Source: Cranoglanis bouderius
Lineage: Eukaryota; Chordata; Actinopteri; Siluriformes; Cranoglanididae
DNA length: 64,000 nucleotides
Assembly: GCA_023630585.1 (NCBI GenBank)
Contig: CM042565.1
Location: 3,743,013 to 3,807,012, forward strand
Direction: 5' to 3'
Shown here: positions 43,132-54,130 of the stretch, in pieces
Layout: each line of letters opens with the position of its first letter
Numbering within the stretch: position 1 is the first letter of the stretch
Position numbers and translations under genes: made by a program
The notes under the pieces: model-generated
The model's database searches: none
Seen by the model: the letters and a program-made list of their open reading frames with translations, nothing else
What the model was told of the DNA's origin: nothing

Positions 43132-44419
43132 ATAGACTGAACGCGTAATGCGTGTGCGCATGACGTCATCGTTTTTGCAAATTCACGTTTTTGTATGTTT
43201 ACACGGAAACAATAATGGTATCGTTTTCAAAAACTTCCACTTTGAAACCCATTTTCAAAAGTTTGTGTTTTCAGGCCCCAAAACGCCATTGTCGTGTAAA
43301 CGAACAGCCAAAACACATAAAAAGTTTTCCATTTTTAGTTGAAAACATTGTCCTGTAAATGGCCCCTAAGAGCAAGACGTGTAATAGTCTGCGAGGTCAC
43401 AAACTTCTAAGCAACTGAAGGCCTCTCTCACATTGGCTAATGTTAAATGTTCATGAGTCCACCATCAGGAGAACACTGAACAACAATGCTGTGCATGGCA
43501 GGGCTGCAAGGAGAAAGCCACTGTTCTCCAAAAAGAACACTGCTGCCCATCTGCAGTTTGCTAAAGATCACATGGACAAGCCAGAAGGCTATTGGAAAAA
43601 TGTTTTGTGGACAGATGAGACCAAAATAAAACTTTTTGGTTTAAATGAGAAGCGTTATGTCTGGAGAAAGGAAAACACTGCATTTCAGCATAAGAACTTT
43701 ATCCCATCTTAGAAATATGGTGGTGCTATTTTCATGATTTGGGCCTGTTTTCTGCATCTGGGCCTGGAGGACTTGCAATCACTGATGGAACAATGAATTC
43801 TAAAGGAAAATGTCAGGACATCTGTCCGTGAATTGAAAAAGGGGGTCATGCACCAAGACAGTGAGCCTAAGTACACAGATCATTCTACCAAAGAATGGTT
43901 AAAGAAGAATAAAGTTAATGTTTTGGAATGACCAAGTCAAAGTCCTGACCTTAATCCAGCAGAAACTTCGTGGATGGACCTGGAGGAAGCAGTTCATGCG
44001 AGGAAACCCACCAACATCCCAGAGTTGAAGCTGTTCTGTACTGAGGAATGGGCTAAAATTCCCCAAGCCAATGTGCTGGACTAATCAACAGTTACCGGAA
44101 ATGTTTCGTCACAGTTATTGCTGCACAAGGAGGTCACACCAGATGTTGAAATCAAAGGTTAACATACTTTTGCCGCTCACAGATATGTAATATTGGATTG
44201 CATTTTAGGTCGTATTTATGCAGAAATATAGAAAATTCTCTAAAACGTTCAAGCACCACTGTATATGGAACAGTTCTGTAACTGCTTTGTCCTGGTCAGG
44301 GTCAGTGGTATGGAACCAGTCCTGGTAAGACTGGGCACAAGGTGAGTGAATTCACCCTGGATGGGATGCAAGTCCATTGCAGGGCACCATACACACACAT
44401 TCATATTCTTAATTACACA

Positions 44420-45855
44420 CAGAGGTGGGCAGTAATGTGTTACGTTTACACTGTTACATGTACTTAAGTAACTTTTTCCAATAAATTGTAGGCCTACTTA
44501 CAGGAGGAGTTTTAATGCATAATATTTTTCACTCTTTCTCAAGTACATTTCTGATTTAAAAAATGCTTCCAATTTAAAAAATGTACTCCGTTACATTAGA
44601 TTACACACTTCTTGCTTTTATTTAATTTATTAATTTATTTTTTTCACACACGCACAGCTTCTACAATGTCGACTACTTTGATGCACGTTTATATCACTAT
44701 GTTTGGCTCACCCTTTTAAATAAACCACACCTCTCCACCGTGGAGGCTCCACGATTCCTTTTCACAAGATGGCTAATGAAATGGCTCCTGAGGGCAGTTT
44801 CTGGCCATTTTGGCACCCTAGGTGGGATTCCTATTGGTGCACCCCTTCACCCCCAGTCACCCCCCATGCGACGGGAAAGCACGGATGTTCCTAGCCCTCA
44901 TGTCTGTCTCTTTTCCTAACAGCAGCACCCACTATCACCAAGCATACCAGATAATCACATGCAATCATAAAGCGTCATCTGATTAAAGATTGAAAATAAA
45001 ACTAAACTAAACTAAATAATAAATAAATAAATAAATAACAATAATAATAATAATAATAATAATAATCATCATCATCATCATCATCCGGGGCTGAGTCCAG
45101 ATTCTTCTACATCAAAACACTTTTAAAAACATACTTCTAAATAGACTGTTTCCATGCATTTTTTTCTTGCATGGGAGCTAATTGGTTAAAAAATGTGGAT
45201 TTGATTTACCATAGAATCTCAAAATCCATAATACAATGGCAATTTGGTGAAAGACAGCTGAAAACGGCTAACTACTCAAAGTGACTGAGTAAACTTTCAT
45301 AATCTGGTTGTAAAATAATTGCAATAATTTACCTACTTGATGTGAACCACAATTCCCACCTCAATGGTACAGGTAGTAAAACAGATAGTGTAAGAAAAAT
45401 AATAGTCAATTCTCCAGCTCAACATTCTCAGCTCAGCTAGTAGCCTAATGTTTTGTTTTATGGAAGCTGTGGTAATTTAGCTGTCAATGTATGACATGAT
45501 CAGACAAAAAGTTGGATTTATCATAAAACTTGCCTTGGGTGTTATCACTGTTTGTAGGATTACCAGACCGAAAAAATATACAACTTTTTGCTATCTAACA
45601 TGAGACTAGGATAGTTTGGTGTCGCTAGCCAAGGAGAGGCACAACTAAGATATCATTGTATGGGTTTAGCTGCTACAGTGCCATGCAAAGTACGTTAGCT
45701 GTCCCTATGCTCATATCATGTTCATGTAACTTGGAACTCATATAGACATTTACACACCTTGTTTTCTTGGCTCAGCATGAGAGGATGTTAGTGTTTCAGT
45801 TTCAGCCCCTTTACTGGTAAAAAAACAAACAAATAAACAAACAAACAAATACATA

Positions 45856-45886
<31 letters not shown>

Positions 45887-46378
45887 TCCCTCACACTGAC
45901 TGTGAGAGCTAGCGTTTGGCAGAATTGAGACTTGTCAGCCAATTAGACACGAGAATTTCCACTTATTTTAAACCCTTTAAATAAACCCTGTCTGATTGGT
46001 CTTGCCTCCGTTCACTGATAAAATACAACACTTCATTCACTGAAGATACAAAATTACAACACTGCTGTCTTCTTTTTCTGACATTCAGTTACGTAGTGCC
46101 AAACCGCTCCAAGTGGAGAATTATTTGGGGCTAAAGAAAAAAATCTTTGGAGCTACAGCCCCTAATGCCCAGGCCAGGTTACAACCCTAGTACTCACTCT
46201 CTTTCTTGTGGGTGGGTGAGTCAAGCGGGGGCACTGGGGCACTCATCGGCCCCCCCTGTGACTTGTTCTATTGTGAAATGTTTTGATGAGATGTTATTAC
46301 CATTGAGCTAGTTTGGAAGATTTATGAATCTAACCAGTAGCAAAATTGCCTTAATTTATGTTATTTGGTAAATATATA

Positions 46379-46418
<40 letters not shown>

Positions 46419-46733
46419 TTAATTCTGAATATGTTTTAGTACTTGAATGAGCAGAATTTATGTTGTGTTTATTAGACAAGCACTTTAAATGTTTATTTTG
46501 GGCATAACTGATATTCTGATACATTTGAATGTAGTACATCATAGATGTAATAAATCATTATATGAAGTTACTCACTACTTGAGTAGTCATTTTATGAGAT
46601 TCTTTTTTAACTCATACTCTCATACTCAAGTTGTTATTTTGATGAGCACTTTTACTTCTACTTGAGTCATTATTATTATAACGTAAGACTACTTTTACTT
46701 GAGTACAGTTTTTGCTTACTCTACCCACCTCTG
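44420..46733. mobile_element. hAT-like composite element, 2.3 kb
   Basis: The inverted ends CAGAGGTGGG (44420-44429) and CCCACCTCTG (46724-46733) continue as ACTTAAGTAACTTTTT / ACTTTTACTTGAGTAC-type sequence typical of a fish hAT group. No transposase is seen. The interior carries (AAT)n and (ATC)n microsatellites (about 45005-45086, 45860-45885, 46383-46419) and an inverted relative of the repeat at 33040-33228. The flanks are TTACACA / TTCACAC, a possible decayed duplication. Confidence 0.7.
45970..46185. repeat. Inverted relative of the 33040-33228 repeat
   Basis: CCCTGTCTGATTGGTCTTGC, AAAATACAACACTTCATTCA and CTCCAAGTGGAGAATTATT are reverse complements of blocks at 33040-33225. The GGCACTCATCGGC-type sequence near 46235-46255 extends the match loosely. 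It shows that one older repeat family sits both around the hAT element and inside this composite. Confidence 0.7.
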
Positions 46734-46827
46734 TTCACACCTAGGGGAAATATAGCACAGCCATTCCATTTACCTGCATGTTTTTGGACAGTGGGGGGAA
46801 ACCTGAGAGCCTGGAGGAAACCCACAC

Positions 46828-47280
46828 TGTCACACCTACACCTGGCTCCCCCTTTCCGACTGTCACGCCAACACCGGGCTCCCCTTCTATGCTCCGCTCT
46901 CTATCCCCAGACTTCTAATCACTATCACCTGCACACAATCACACAGTTATCAAGGACTCTTTAAAATACTCAATCTCACATTCATTCCCCGTCAAGTCTC
47001 ACAAAGGACTTGTGCATACCGCGTTACTTCCTAAAAGTGTCGTTTCCTTTAATTTGCTTCGTATCGAGTGGATTTACTGGCTTCATTGTTTCCCTGTGGA
47101 TATTATCTCTCCATTGGTTCATTTCCTGTGGATTATTTAGATCCTGTCTTCATCTACTGCCTGTGGAATACTACTCTCGATTGTCTCTCACTTTGGTAAT
47201 ACTCACTTGGTAATCCTTTTGTACTTGCTCCCTGCAGCTGGGTTCATCATCTCCATCTGTGTGCAGTCCATTTCATAACA
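46828..47280 (+). repeat. 5' LTR of a Gypsy retrotransposon
   Basis: Begins TGTCACACC directly after the interrupted repeat and ends TTTCATAACA, i.e. TG...CA boundaries, about 450 bp. The first 33 bp are tandemly duplicated (TGTCACACCTACACCTGGCT, then TGTCACGCCAACACCGGGCT at 46861). Coding follows about 70 bp later. No matching 3' LTR is visible after 50770. Confidence 0.65.
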
Positions 47281-47347
47281 GAAGACTTGACCACACTACT
47301 GACCCAGCAGGAGCGGATCTGCACCACACCTCTGATACTATCTAGGT

Positions 47348-48485
47348 TTGAATGCTGTAGCTGCTAGGAGTGAGGCTCAACTCAAGAGAGAGTTCTCTGA
47401 TCCCTCCAGCATGGCAGCGAGTCCCCTACCACCGCCAGTTGAACTGCCAATACCTCCCAGCATGTCATCAGGCTCTCTAGCCATGCCTACCATCTACTCC
47501 AGTTCAGTGGAAGGCAGCAGTGAATTTCTATTACAATGCTCTCTTGCTTTTAAGATGCAACCTCATCATTTCCCCACAGAGCGGTCCAAGGTGGCTTTTA
47601 TAATCGCCCTTCTGTCTGGCCAAGCTCTCCAATGGGCCACCACCATCTGGGAACAGGATGGCCCAGTCACTCGTTTGGTTGATGCATTCATGTTCCATTT
47701 TCGGGAGCTCTTCGCCAGCTCAGTAGGAGGTGCCCACACCAGAGAACAACTGCATCAATTTCATCAGGGGAGAAGCTCCATCACGGATTATGCATTGTCT
47801 TTCTGTACCCTCGCCGCAGCCAGAGGGTGGAACAAGGCAGCTCTTAACCACCTATTGTCTGGGACTCAACTCCGCCCTGCACTTACAACTTGCGGGGTAT
47901 GGTGACACGATGGGCTTGGAACGCTTCATACAACTTTCCATACGAGTTGCCAACTGCATGCAGTCTTGCCTGAGTGAACCAGGGGAACTGCTGCAGGGTC
48001 GTGAAACACCAAACCTTCGGAGGAGCAGCTCGACTCGGTGGAGCCCCACTGAGCGCCACACATGTCAGGAACTTCATCTCTGCCTGTACTGTGGCTCCGC
48101 GGCTCATAGTCTGCCTGAGTGCCCAGTTAGACTGCTGCGAGTGATGGTGAGCTCACTCCACTGTCACCCTGCCATTCATTCCCTGCTGAGTACAGCTGTT
48201 TTAATAATCTCCCATTCTGTTTCCTTTATGGTAGATGCCCTCGTCGACTCCAGCTCAGTGGAAAATTTCATCTCCCAGGCACTCTGCCGAAAACTCTGCC
48301 TCCGGGCCATCCCATGTTCCACGCCAAACCCCATCCACTCAGTAGTCGGCCAGCCACTTGGCACCAGCTACGTCACTCACCAAACAGAACCTGCTACCTT
48401 GCAAGTAGGCACCTGTCATTCGGAGTCCCTCCCTCTCCTCATACTAAATGGCTCCACATCGGATATAATCCTCGGACGGCCCTAG
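47348..48485 (+). pseudogene. Gypsy gag and protease region (frame-shifted)
   Basis: Gag would package element RNA. The first frame (47348-47905) contains LQCSLAFKMQPHHFPTERSK, VAFIIALLSGQALQWATTIW and a FRELFASSVGG...SITDYALSF segment, the Gypsy gag core. Near 47840 the frame changes and continues from YCLGLNSALHLQLAGYGDTM to the zinc knuckle CLYCGSAAHSLPEC (C-x2-C-x4-H-x4-C). The protease follows: FMVDALVDSSSVENFIS, where the catalytic D-S-G is D-S-S, and ends near SDIILGRP. The shift and the lost protease Gly make it non-functional. Confidence 0.87.
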
Positions 48486-49378
48486 CTGGTACAACATTTG
48501 CTGGTGGTGTCCTGGAATTCAGGAGATCCATGCCTGGGGCACTCAATGTTTCCAGAGCTGCCTCTCTCTTTCCCATCATCACCAGCTACCTGAAACTTCT
48601 ACAGCAGCACCCATCTCTGCCGCATCCATGGAGAGTCCATCAGTTGGTCACTATCTCACCATCCCTACTGAATACCACGAGTTTCTTGATGTCTTCTGCC
48701 CCCAATAGGCTACCCAGTTACCACCTCATCACTCATGGAACTGCACCATTGAGTTTCTACCAGGTGCTCTATTGCCACATGGTCAGGTTTACATGGTCCC
48801 TGCCAGAGCATAATGCCATGGAGGAGTACACTACAGAAGCTCTCCACCAGGGTTATTTTCACCCCTCTACTTCTCCAGCTGCGTCTTGTTTCTTCTTTGG
48901 GGCCAAAAAGGACGGTGGCCTTAGACATTCCATAGACTACCATGTCCTCAATGCAGTTACCATTAAGTACCGCTATCCCATTCCTCTGGTCCCTGCTGCC
49001 CTTGAAACTCTGAGAGGAGCAACTGTGTTCACCAAGCTAGACTTATGGAGCGCCTACAATCTCATTTTTGTCCGTTGTGGAGATGAGTGGAAGATGGCTG
49101 TCATCACCCCTACTAGCCACTATGAGTATTGGGTGATGCCATATGGGCTAGCCACCAATCTGGCTGAGCAACAACAGCACATTCAACTGGTTCTCCGATG
49201 TCTCTGTAACAATCAGTCATTCTTCAAAGCTGAGAAGTGCTCCTTCCATCGTTCTGTCCTGGCCACAACCCACCACGGTGAACGAGCTTCAATGTTTCCT
49301 AGGGTTTACAAATTTTTACAGATGCTTCATCAGGAACTTCAGCTCCATCGTAGCTCCATTGACTTTCCTCCTCCATAA
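48485..49378 (+). pseudogene. Gypsy reverse transcriptase pseudogene
   Basis: After a degraded spacer the frame gives EEYTTEALHQGYFHPSTSPA, FFGAKKDGGLRHSIDYHVLN, RYPIPLVPAALETLRGATVF and TKLDLWSAYNLIFVRCGDEW, the standard Gypsy RT blocks with the first catalytic Asp in KLDL. The following YxDD catalytic block is absent: sequence passes from YWVMPYGLATNLAEQQ directly to HIQLVLRCL...FFKAEKCSFH, a deletion of some 30 codons near 49165. A stop follows at about 49376. Non-functional. Confidence 0.87.
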
Positions 49379-49484
49379 CAAGACAAGGACTCTACCATAG
49401 TCTCAGGAAGCATTCACTGCATTCCAAATTTTAGGAAATGTTCACCTCAGCACCCATACTCTGACATCCAAATCCCGAGCTCCC

Positions 49485-49845
49485 ATTCATGGTGGAAGTT
49501 AATGCCTCAACCACTGGCGTAAGAGCAGTGCTCTCTCAGTGGCAAGGTACTCCTCCCAAACTATATCTATGTGCTTTCTTCTCCTGAAAACTCTTGGCAG
49601 TGGGACAGAATTATTAATCGGTAACTGGGAGCTGTTGGTGATCAAGCTGGCGCTTGAAGATTGGCGCCACTGGCTGGAAGGTTCAAAGTGATTGAACCCT
49701 CGCCAGGCCCGATGGGCCTTTTCAACCACTTCAACATCTCGGTCACATACCATCCAGGTTCCAAAAATATGAAAGCCGATGCCCTCTCAGATTCCCACCT
49801 AGGAGCCAACCCTCACCACTCCCGGACCAGTCCTTCCTCCTAGCA
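49485..49845 (+). pseudogene. Gypsy RNase H remnant
   Basis: Blocks in varying frames: VEVNASTTGVRAVLSQWQGT, a stop-containing segment, LEDWRHWLEGSK-type sequence and SVTYHPGSKNMKADALSDSH (the conserved end of Gypsy RNase H; the usual ADALSR is ADALSD). Frame shifts occur near 49580 and 49680. Confidence 0.75.
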
Positions 49846-49871
49846 CCATAGTCAGTCTCATCCGCAGGACC

Positions 49872-50770
49872 ATGGATGAGCAGAAATCCCAAGCCAGCAA
49901 CAGCAACCCAGCTGTTAAGTGTCCCCCTAATCGTACCTATGTTCCAGCGAGATTATGTAACCAACTGATAGACTCCCTACATGCGTCCATCGGCTCTGGA
50001 CATCCCAGCATGGCACAGACCCTCTCGACCCTACGGAATCGTTACTGGTGGCCCACCATGTCCCACGACATTCGGCCTGCCTCGATCCAAGCCTGCCCAG
50101 ACTGTTTAATGTCTAAAGTTCCTTCCCATCTACCAGCCGAAAAGCTCCTCCCTTTGCCCGTTCCACACTGCCCCTGGCCACACCTTGGAGTAGATTTCAT
50201 CACAGATTTACCTGCCTCCAATGGTTACACGTGTGTGCTGGTTACGGTAGATGACTTTACCAAGGCCTGCCATCTGGTTCCATTAAAGAGCCTCCCAACT
50301 GCCCTGGAGGGCACGGAAACACTGTTCCAACATATCTTCCGAAATTACAGCCTCCTGGAGAACATATTATCAGATCTCAATTCATCCCTCAATTCATCTC
50401 AAAGGTTTGGAAGGCATTCTTCATGCTCCTGGGGGTGACTGTCAGCCTCTCCTCAGGTTACCACCCACAGTCAAATGGGCAAATGGAGAGGAAGATCCAA
50501 GAGATAGGACGTTTTCTGCGGATTTGTAGCCATCGTCCTCAGTATCACTGGAGTCGTTACCTGCCTTGGGCCAAGTATGCCCAGAATTCCCTTTGCCAAC
50601 CAGCCACTGGCCTCACTCCATTCCAGTGCATACTCGGCTTCTAACCACCCCTTCTCCCATGGTTGGGGGAACCATCTGATGTACCAGCAATGGACCATTG
50701 GTTTAAGGAGAGTGAGAGGGTCTGGGACAACACACGTCCATCTACAGTGCAAAAGGAGTTGAGCAATATA
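49872..50770 (+). pseudogene. Gypsy integrase pseudogene
   Basis: Integrase inserts element cDNA into the genome. The N-terminal HHCC finger is visible (HASIGSGHPSMAQTL...CPDCLMSK). The core begins HLGVDFITDLPASNGYTCVL with the first catalytic Asp. The second Asp region reads ILSDLNSSLNSSQRFGRHSS, with a shift near 50410. The frame then continues as LLGVTVSLSSGYHPQSNGQM with ERKIQEIGRFLR, containing the catalytic Glu. After RYLPWAKYAQNSLCQPATGL comes a stop at 50642. Remnants (ERVWDNTRPSTVQ) run to about 50755, where the element ends. Confidence 0.87.
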
Positions 50771-52696
50771 GGTCATTAGAGTCTACAGCTTCTATTTAAA
50801 TTTTTAGAACTTTTAAGTTGGCTTTACTTCCCAACTACCCTTAGCTTTTTTTCGCCATGCCCGTTTGTTTTGAAAAGGAGCCATGAAAATGACTACACTG
50901 ATCAAATATGTAGGTGTGAATTATTAAGCACAAATTTGTTATCAGATGAATAAGGAATGGTGAGTTAATGGCCAAGTTTTACAAGGGTAAGAACTTCTCA
51001 AAAGCACATCTTGCTGTTTGAACTTTGACTTATATAAGGTAGAGTGGATGTAATGTTTCTGATCAAACAAAGATAAAAGAACTTTTCTTAGTCTCTAAAA
51101 GCAGTAGTGATGATCATGCATACACATAGAAGACTGTACTGAGTCAGTAGCACACGTAGGGCTTCAAGAGATGGCGATAATTAGCACTGTGCTAGGTTAC
51201 CTTTTCAATGAAAATGATGACAAGATAAAAAAAAAATGTTAGCATAGATATTCAGATAAGTATTAAAATTTCAAATGGGGACTTTTCAAGCAGTTTTTTT
51301 TTTTAAACAAATTTTTACAAAAGTAAAATTTTGTATTAGAGTTTGCTAAATAATTAAACTGTGAGGCTCAAACTTTGGGACCTTGCTCTTTGTCATTTAT
51401 AATACACTATAAACCTGAATTGAACAGCATTTAATTGAAGAGCCAATAATGAATAGTGTATGATCTGATATTTTCCAACGCTGTCCGTGTTTTCCCTGTC
51501 CATTTAGATATTGTTTTCTGTGCAGCCTCATATGAAAAAAGGCCTTGTGAAAATACAGGTCTGATTTTCATAGATTCAACATCAACATTTATTAAGCTTT
51601 GGAAACTAAATCAGTGGTACGTTTATTTTGAGAACTTGCCTCAGGCCACATGAGCATATTTTAATATGCTTGTTAAAAAAAAATCCTCCCCACAGTAAAA
51701 GAAACACTAATATCTTAATGGCCTCATTTAAAAAAGGAAGAAAGAAAAAACTGATATGCAAAAAAACATGGATTATGAAGAAATCCAATTATAATCAACT
51801 GATTGGCTGTCTGTAGTAATAATTTGATGAAGAGGAGGCAGTTCAATTTTGGAGCGATTGCCCTTATTAAAAAGCTTTGAGGAGAAGCATGCTTTTTACT
51901 CTGTTTTGATACAGATGAGATGGAGTCTAACTTTATTAATTTCCTGTAATATTAATAATGTTATCCCTTCGGCTGTGCTGCGTTGGGAGAAGAAGCTGAA
52001 ATTATTCCTTGATGATTCCTGAAATGATTCTACACATGGGATTCCTAAAAGCAATCACGTTTTTATGCCATTTCTTGAGATACTCAGTTTCCCCCCTAAA
52101 TCTACCCGTTCCATTCACATTCAGAGTAAGTAAATAGCCTCTGAAGCTATGAATTATAATGATGTCATAATATGAGTCAATTTCTTAATTTATCAGGAAT
52201 AAAGTTATACACGGTGAACATGGTCTCAAAATTGCAACTGAATAAGAATTCACATTAGCCAGAAGTGTTAAATGTACCCAAATCTAAATAAATAGTCTTG
52301 TAAAAGCTGAAGTACGTCTTCAAATTGTTAAAGTAGAAAAAGTAAGAGTAGAAGAAAGATTCAAAAGAAAAAGACATCTGCCTCAAATCACACACTGATG
52401 GTGAATAAGTGCCATTTTCACCATGGAACCAAGTTAGAAAGGACAACAGCTTTAATCCTAATCTACGAAATGTTAGCTAGCATGATAATAACTCTGACCA
52501 AACACACTAACTGAATGCTAATGGCTAGCCGTCCGAATACAAACTGGAGTGATAATGTTAAGTTTAACTCTATGCATACCACATTGAACTAAAAAAAATA
52601 ATTTTTAGAATTATAGATCTTTATTTTAAAATCCCTCATCAGATCAATTCATTCTCACACTACCACACAGGATTGGAAGACAACTGCGTCTTAATA
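50771..52696. other. Unique-looking AT-rich region, possible conserved block at 51830-52060
   Basis: No transposon end or gene recognised. The 51830-52060 segment (GAAGAGGAGGCAGTTCAATT, CTTCGGCTGTGCTGCGTTGG) is free of repeats and more balanced in composition. Open frames on both strands are short and featureless. Confidence 0.4.
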
Positions 52697-52860
52697 CATT
52701 TCAGCCCAGGGGTTTTCAACACCAGTCCTGGACCCACTGGATGGCAGTTTCAGGTTTTCCCTATTCCCAGCACACCTGAGGCAACTCGAAGCACTCGATA
52801 ATTAGTGGACTAGATGTATTAGGTGTGTTGACAATAAGTAAATGTTAAAAATGTAAAAAG
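52697..52860. repeat. Dispersed fish repeat fragment
   Basis: CAGGGGTTTTCAACACCAGT with CCTGGACCCACTGGATGGCA, then CAGCACACCTGAGGCAACTC, is a widespread fish repeat pattern. Right boundary uncertain. Confidence 0.5.
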
Positions 52861-52914
52861 GGCAGTGTGACATAATATGGAAATCTGATATACAGTGTTA
52901 TATAATTCCAGTTA

Positions 52915-53985
52915 TACAACAGCCCTGTTGAATTCTTGAAACTGACTGGTCGGAAAGTGTTGATTAATTTTCTATAACAGCAGCTCTGACAGTCGTTCCA
53001 GTTGAAAGGCAAATCACAGGTTTAAAATGAATTTACTTGTTCTAATATATTATCATTTCTATTTCTACAGCAAATTCACAGGGACTTGGATTGCGTACAG
53101 TTTCATAAACTAAGCCTAATCACTGATTTAAAAAAACATGCTGTTATTTAACAAAGAGAACCATAATCAGTCCTTACAGGATTTTGTGGAGGGTTTTTTT
53201 GTGATTGTTGTGGCCAAAAATGCTTGGTTTTGCTGCAATGCAACTTGCGACATTTTTTGTGGGGTTTATTTTGCAGAAAACTATTTGAATTGGCAAAATT
53301 GCAATTGCACAAAACTGTTTTTTGCAAAGTCTTTCGCAATGATATTTGTTGGTAAATGAGACCTTTTAGCTGTACTCATGTTCAACGCATGTAAATCAAA
53401 GAGGGCTTTGGATGTATACGTGTTGTGATGACGTCACGATCAAACTTGTCCCAAACCTGCAGAAAATCTGCAGTAATTTTGAAAAATTGCCGAGCTCATC
53501 CAAATATTGCGGATTTTGCTTGATTTTGCAATTGCAAAATCCTGGTGGGACAGCATAATCATTGATATGGTGAAGTTTTCTGTAATTAACATTTACGGAG
53601 GAAGTCTCCAGTCTCAGGGCTTTCTGCTCCAGGAAAATCTTCAGGACAAAGGATTTTGGTTTCAATTTTTAGTTTCTTGGTAACATGACAAGAAGAGTCT
53701 TTTTGTCTTATTAACATCAAGAGAGACGTGGTGACAGAATGACTGTTTAGATCTGCTACAATGTAAGTGATAACAGGAACGTCTGTTGTGGATGTTCTAC
53801 AACATTAAATGTATAATACCATAAAACTATAAACTGTTTAATTCTTTTAAAAAAATAATAATAATAGTAATCATTTTTTTGTTGTGGTATAAGAGGAATA
53901 CAGCACCTGAGACATGCAACCTGGAGTGGCATCACACCACCGTCATTGATTATTTTAAGAGCAGGCCCTGTTGTGTTTTATTCTT
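52915..53985. repeat. Dispersed repeat, long copy of the 5750 family
   Basis: Starts CCCTGTTGAATTCTTGAAAC and ends around ATCACACCACCGTCATTGAT then AGCAGGCCCTGTTGTG. The interior (GCAATTGCAAAATCCTGGTG, TGACGTCACGATCAAACTTG) is non-coding. It shares both ends with 5750-6030 and internal blocks with 7739-7965. Confidence 0.6.
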
Positions 53986-54130
53986 AACTAATGTCACAAA
54001 TAATAATTTAAATGTATGTCCTTACAGTTAAAGGAGTATCTGACAAGACCCTCTGCCATGAAACAGAACATTTTGTCAACCTTTCCATGAATGTTCATGA
54101 ACATTCAATACATGTTCGGAGCATACTCAG

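Larger units (their letters stand above)
42493..43365. mobile_element. MITE-like element nested in the Tc1 copy
   Basis: The ends are imperfect inverted repeats: GATGCGTTTACACGACAACG on the left, and on the right the inverse of GGGCCATTTACAGGACAATG. Blocks such as CATTTTTGG/CCAAAAATGG and GTTTTCAAAA extend this. CTAAG occurs on both sides (42488-42492 and 43366-43370). The middle is a foreign hAT piece (about 42742-43131). Confidence 0.75.
42300..44090 (+). pseudogene. Tc1-like transposase pseudogene, interrupted
   Basis: Upstream of the insert, scraps of the N-terminal region (GPILNQIYCVQMEEMQD) appear in shifted frames. Downstream the frame 43440-43712 reads ESTIRRTLNNNAVHGRAARR, then NVLWTDETKIKLFG (first Asp) and ends at a stop after HKNFIPS. 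Beyond this HQDSEPKYTD retains the second Asp and SPDLNPAETSWMDL retains the Glu but with changed neighbours. Insertion, stops and shifts exclude activity. Confidence 0.88.
41955..44263 (+). mobile_element. Tc1-like transposon carrying a nested insertion
   Basis: TA-bounded: left end CAGTGGTGCTTGAAAGTTTA at 41957, right end CGTTCAAGCACCACTG then TA at 44262-44263. It is the same family as 22071-23125. After removing the 42493-43365 insert the element is about 1.43 kb, a normal size. The related copy shows the empty site (CACTCCAAGAGCAAGG at about 22427-22442). Confidence 0.93.
44270..46827. repeat. Dispersed fish repeat split by an inserted hAT-like element
   Basis: The left half (about 44287-44419) has CCTGGTCAGGGTCAGTGG, ACCCTGGATGGGATGCAAGT and GTCCATTGCAGGGCACCATA. 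The right half (46734-46827) has TTCACACCTAGGGGAAATAT, CTGCATGTTTTTGGACAGTG and GGAGGAAACCCACAC. Joined, they make a familiar fish LINE/SINE-associated repeat. The right half is cut again at 46828 by the Gypsy LTR. Confidence 0.75.
46828..50770 (+). mobile_element. Ty3/Gypsy LTR retrotransposon, 3' truncated and decayed
   Basis: Order: LTR, gag, zinc knuckle, protease, reverse transcriptase, RNase H remnants, integrase, the normal Ty3/Gypsy order. Multiple frame changes are spread along the coding region. The element is cut after integrase, without a 3' LTR. Confidence 0.88.
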
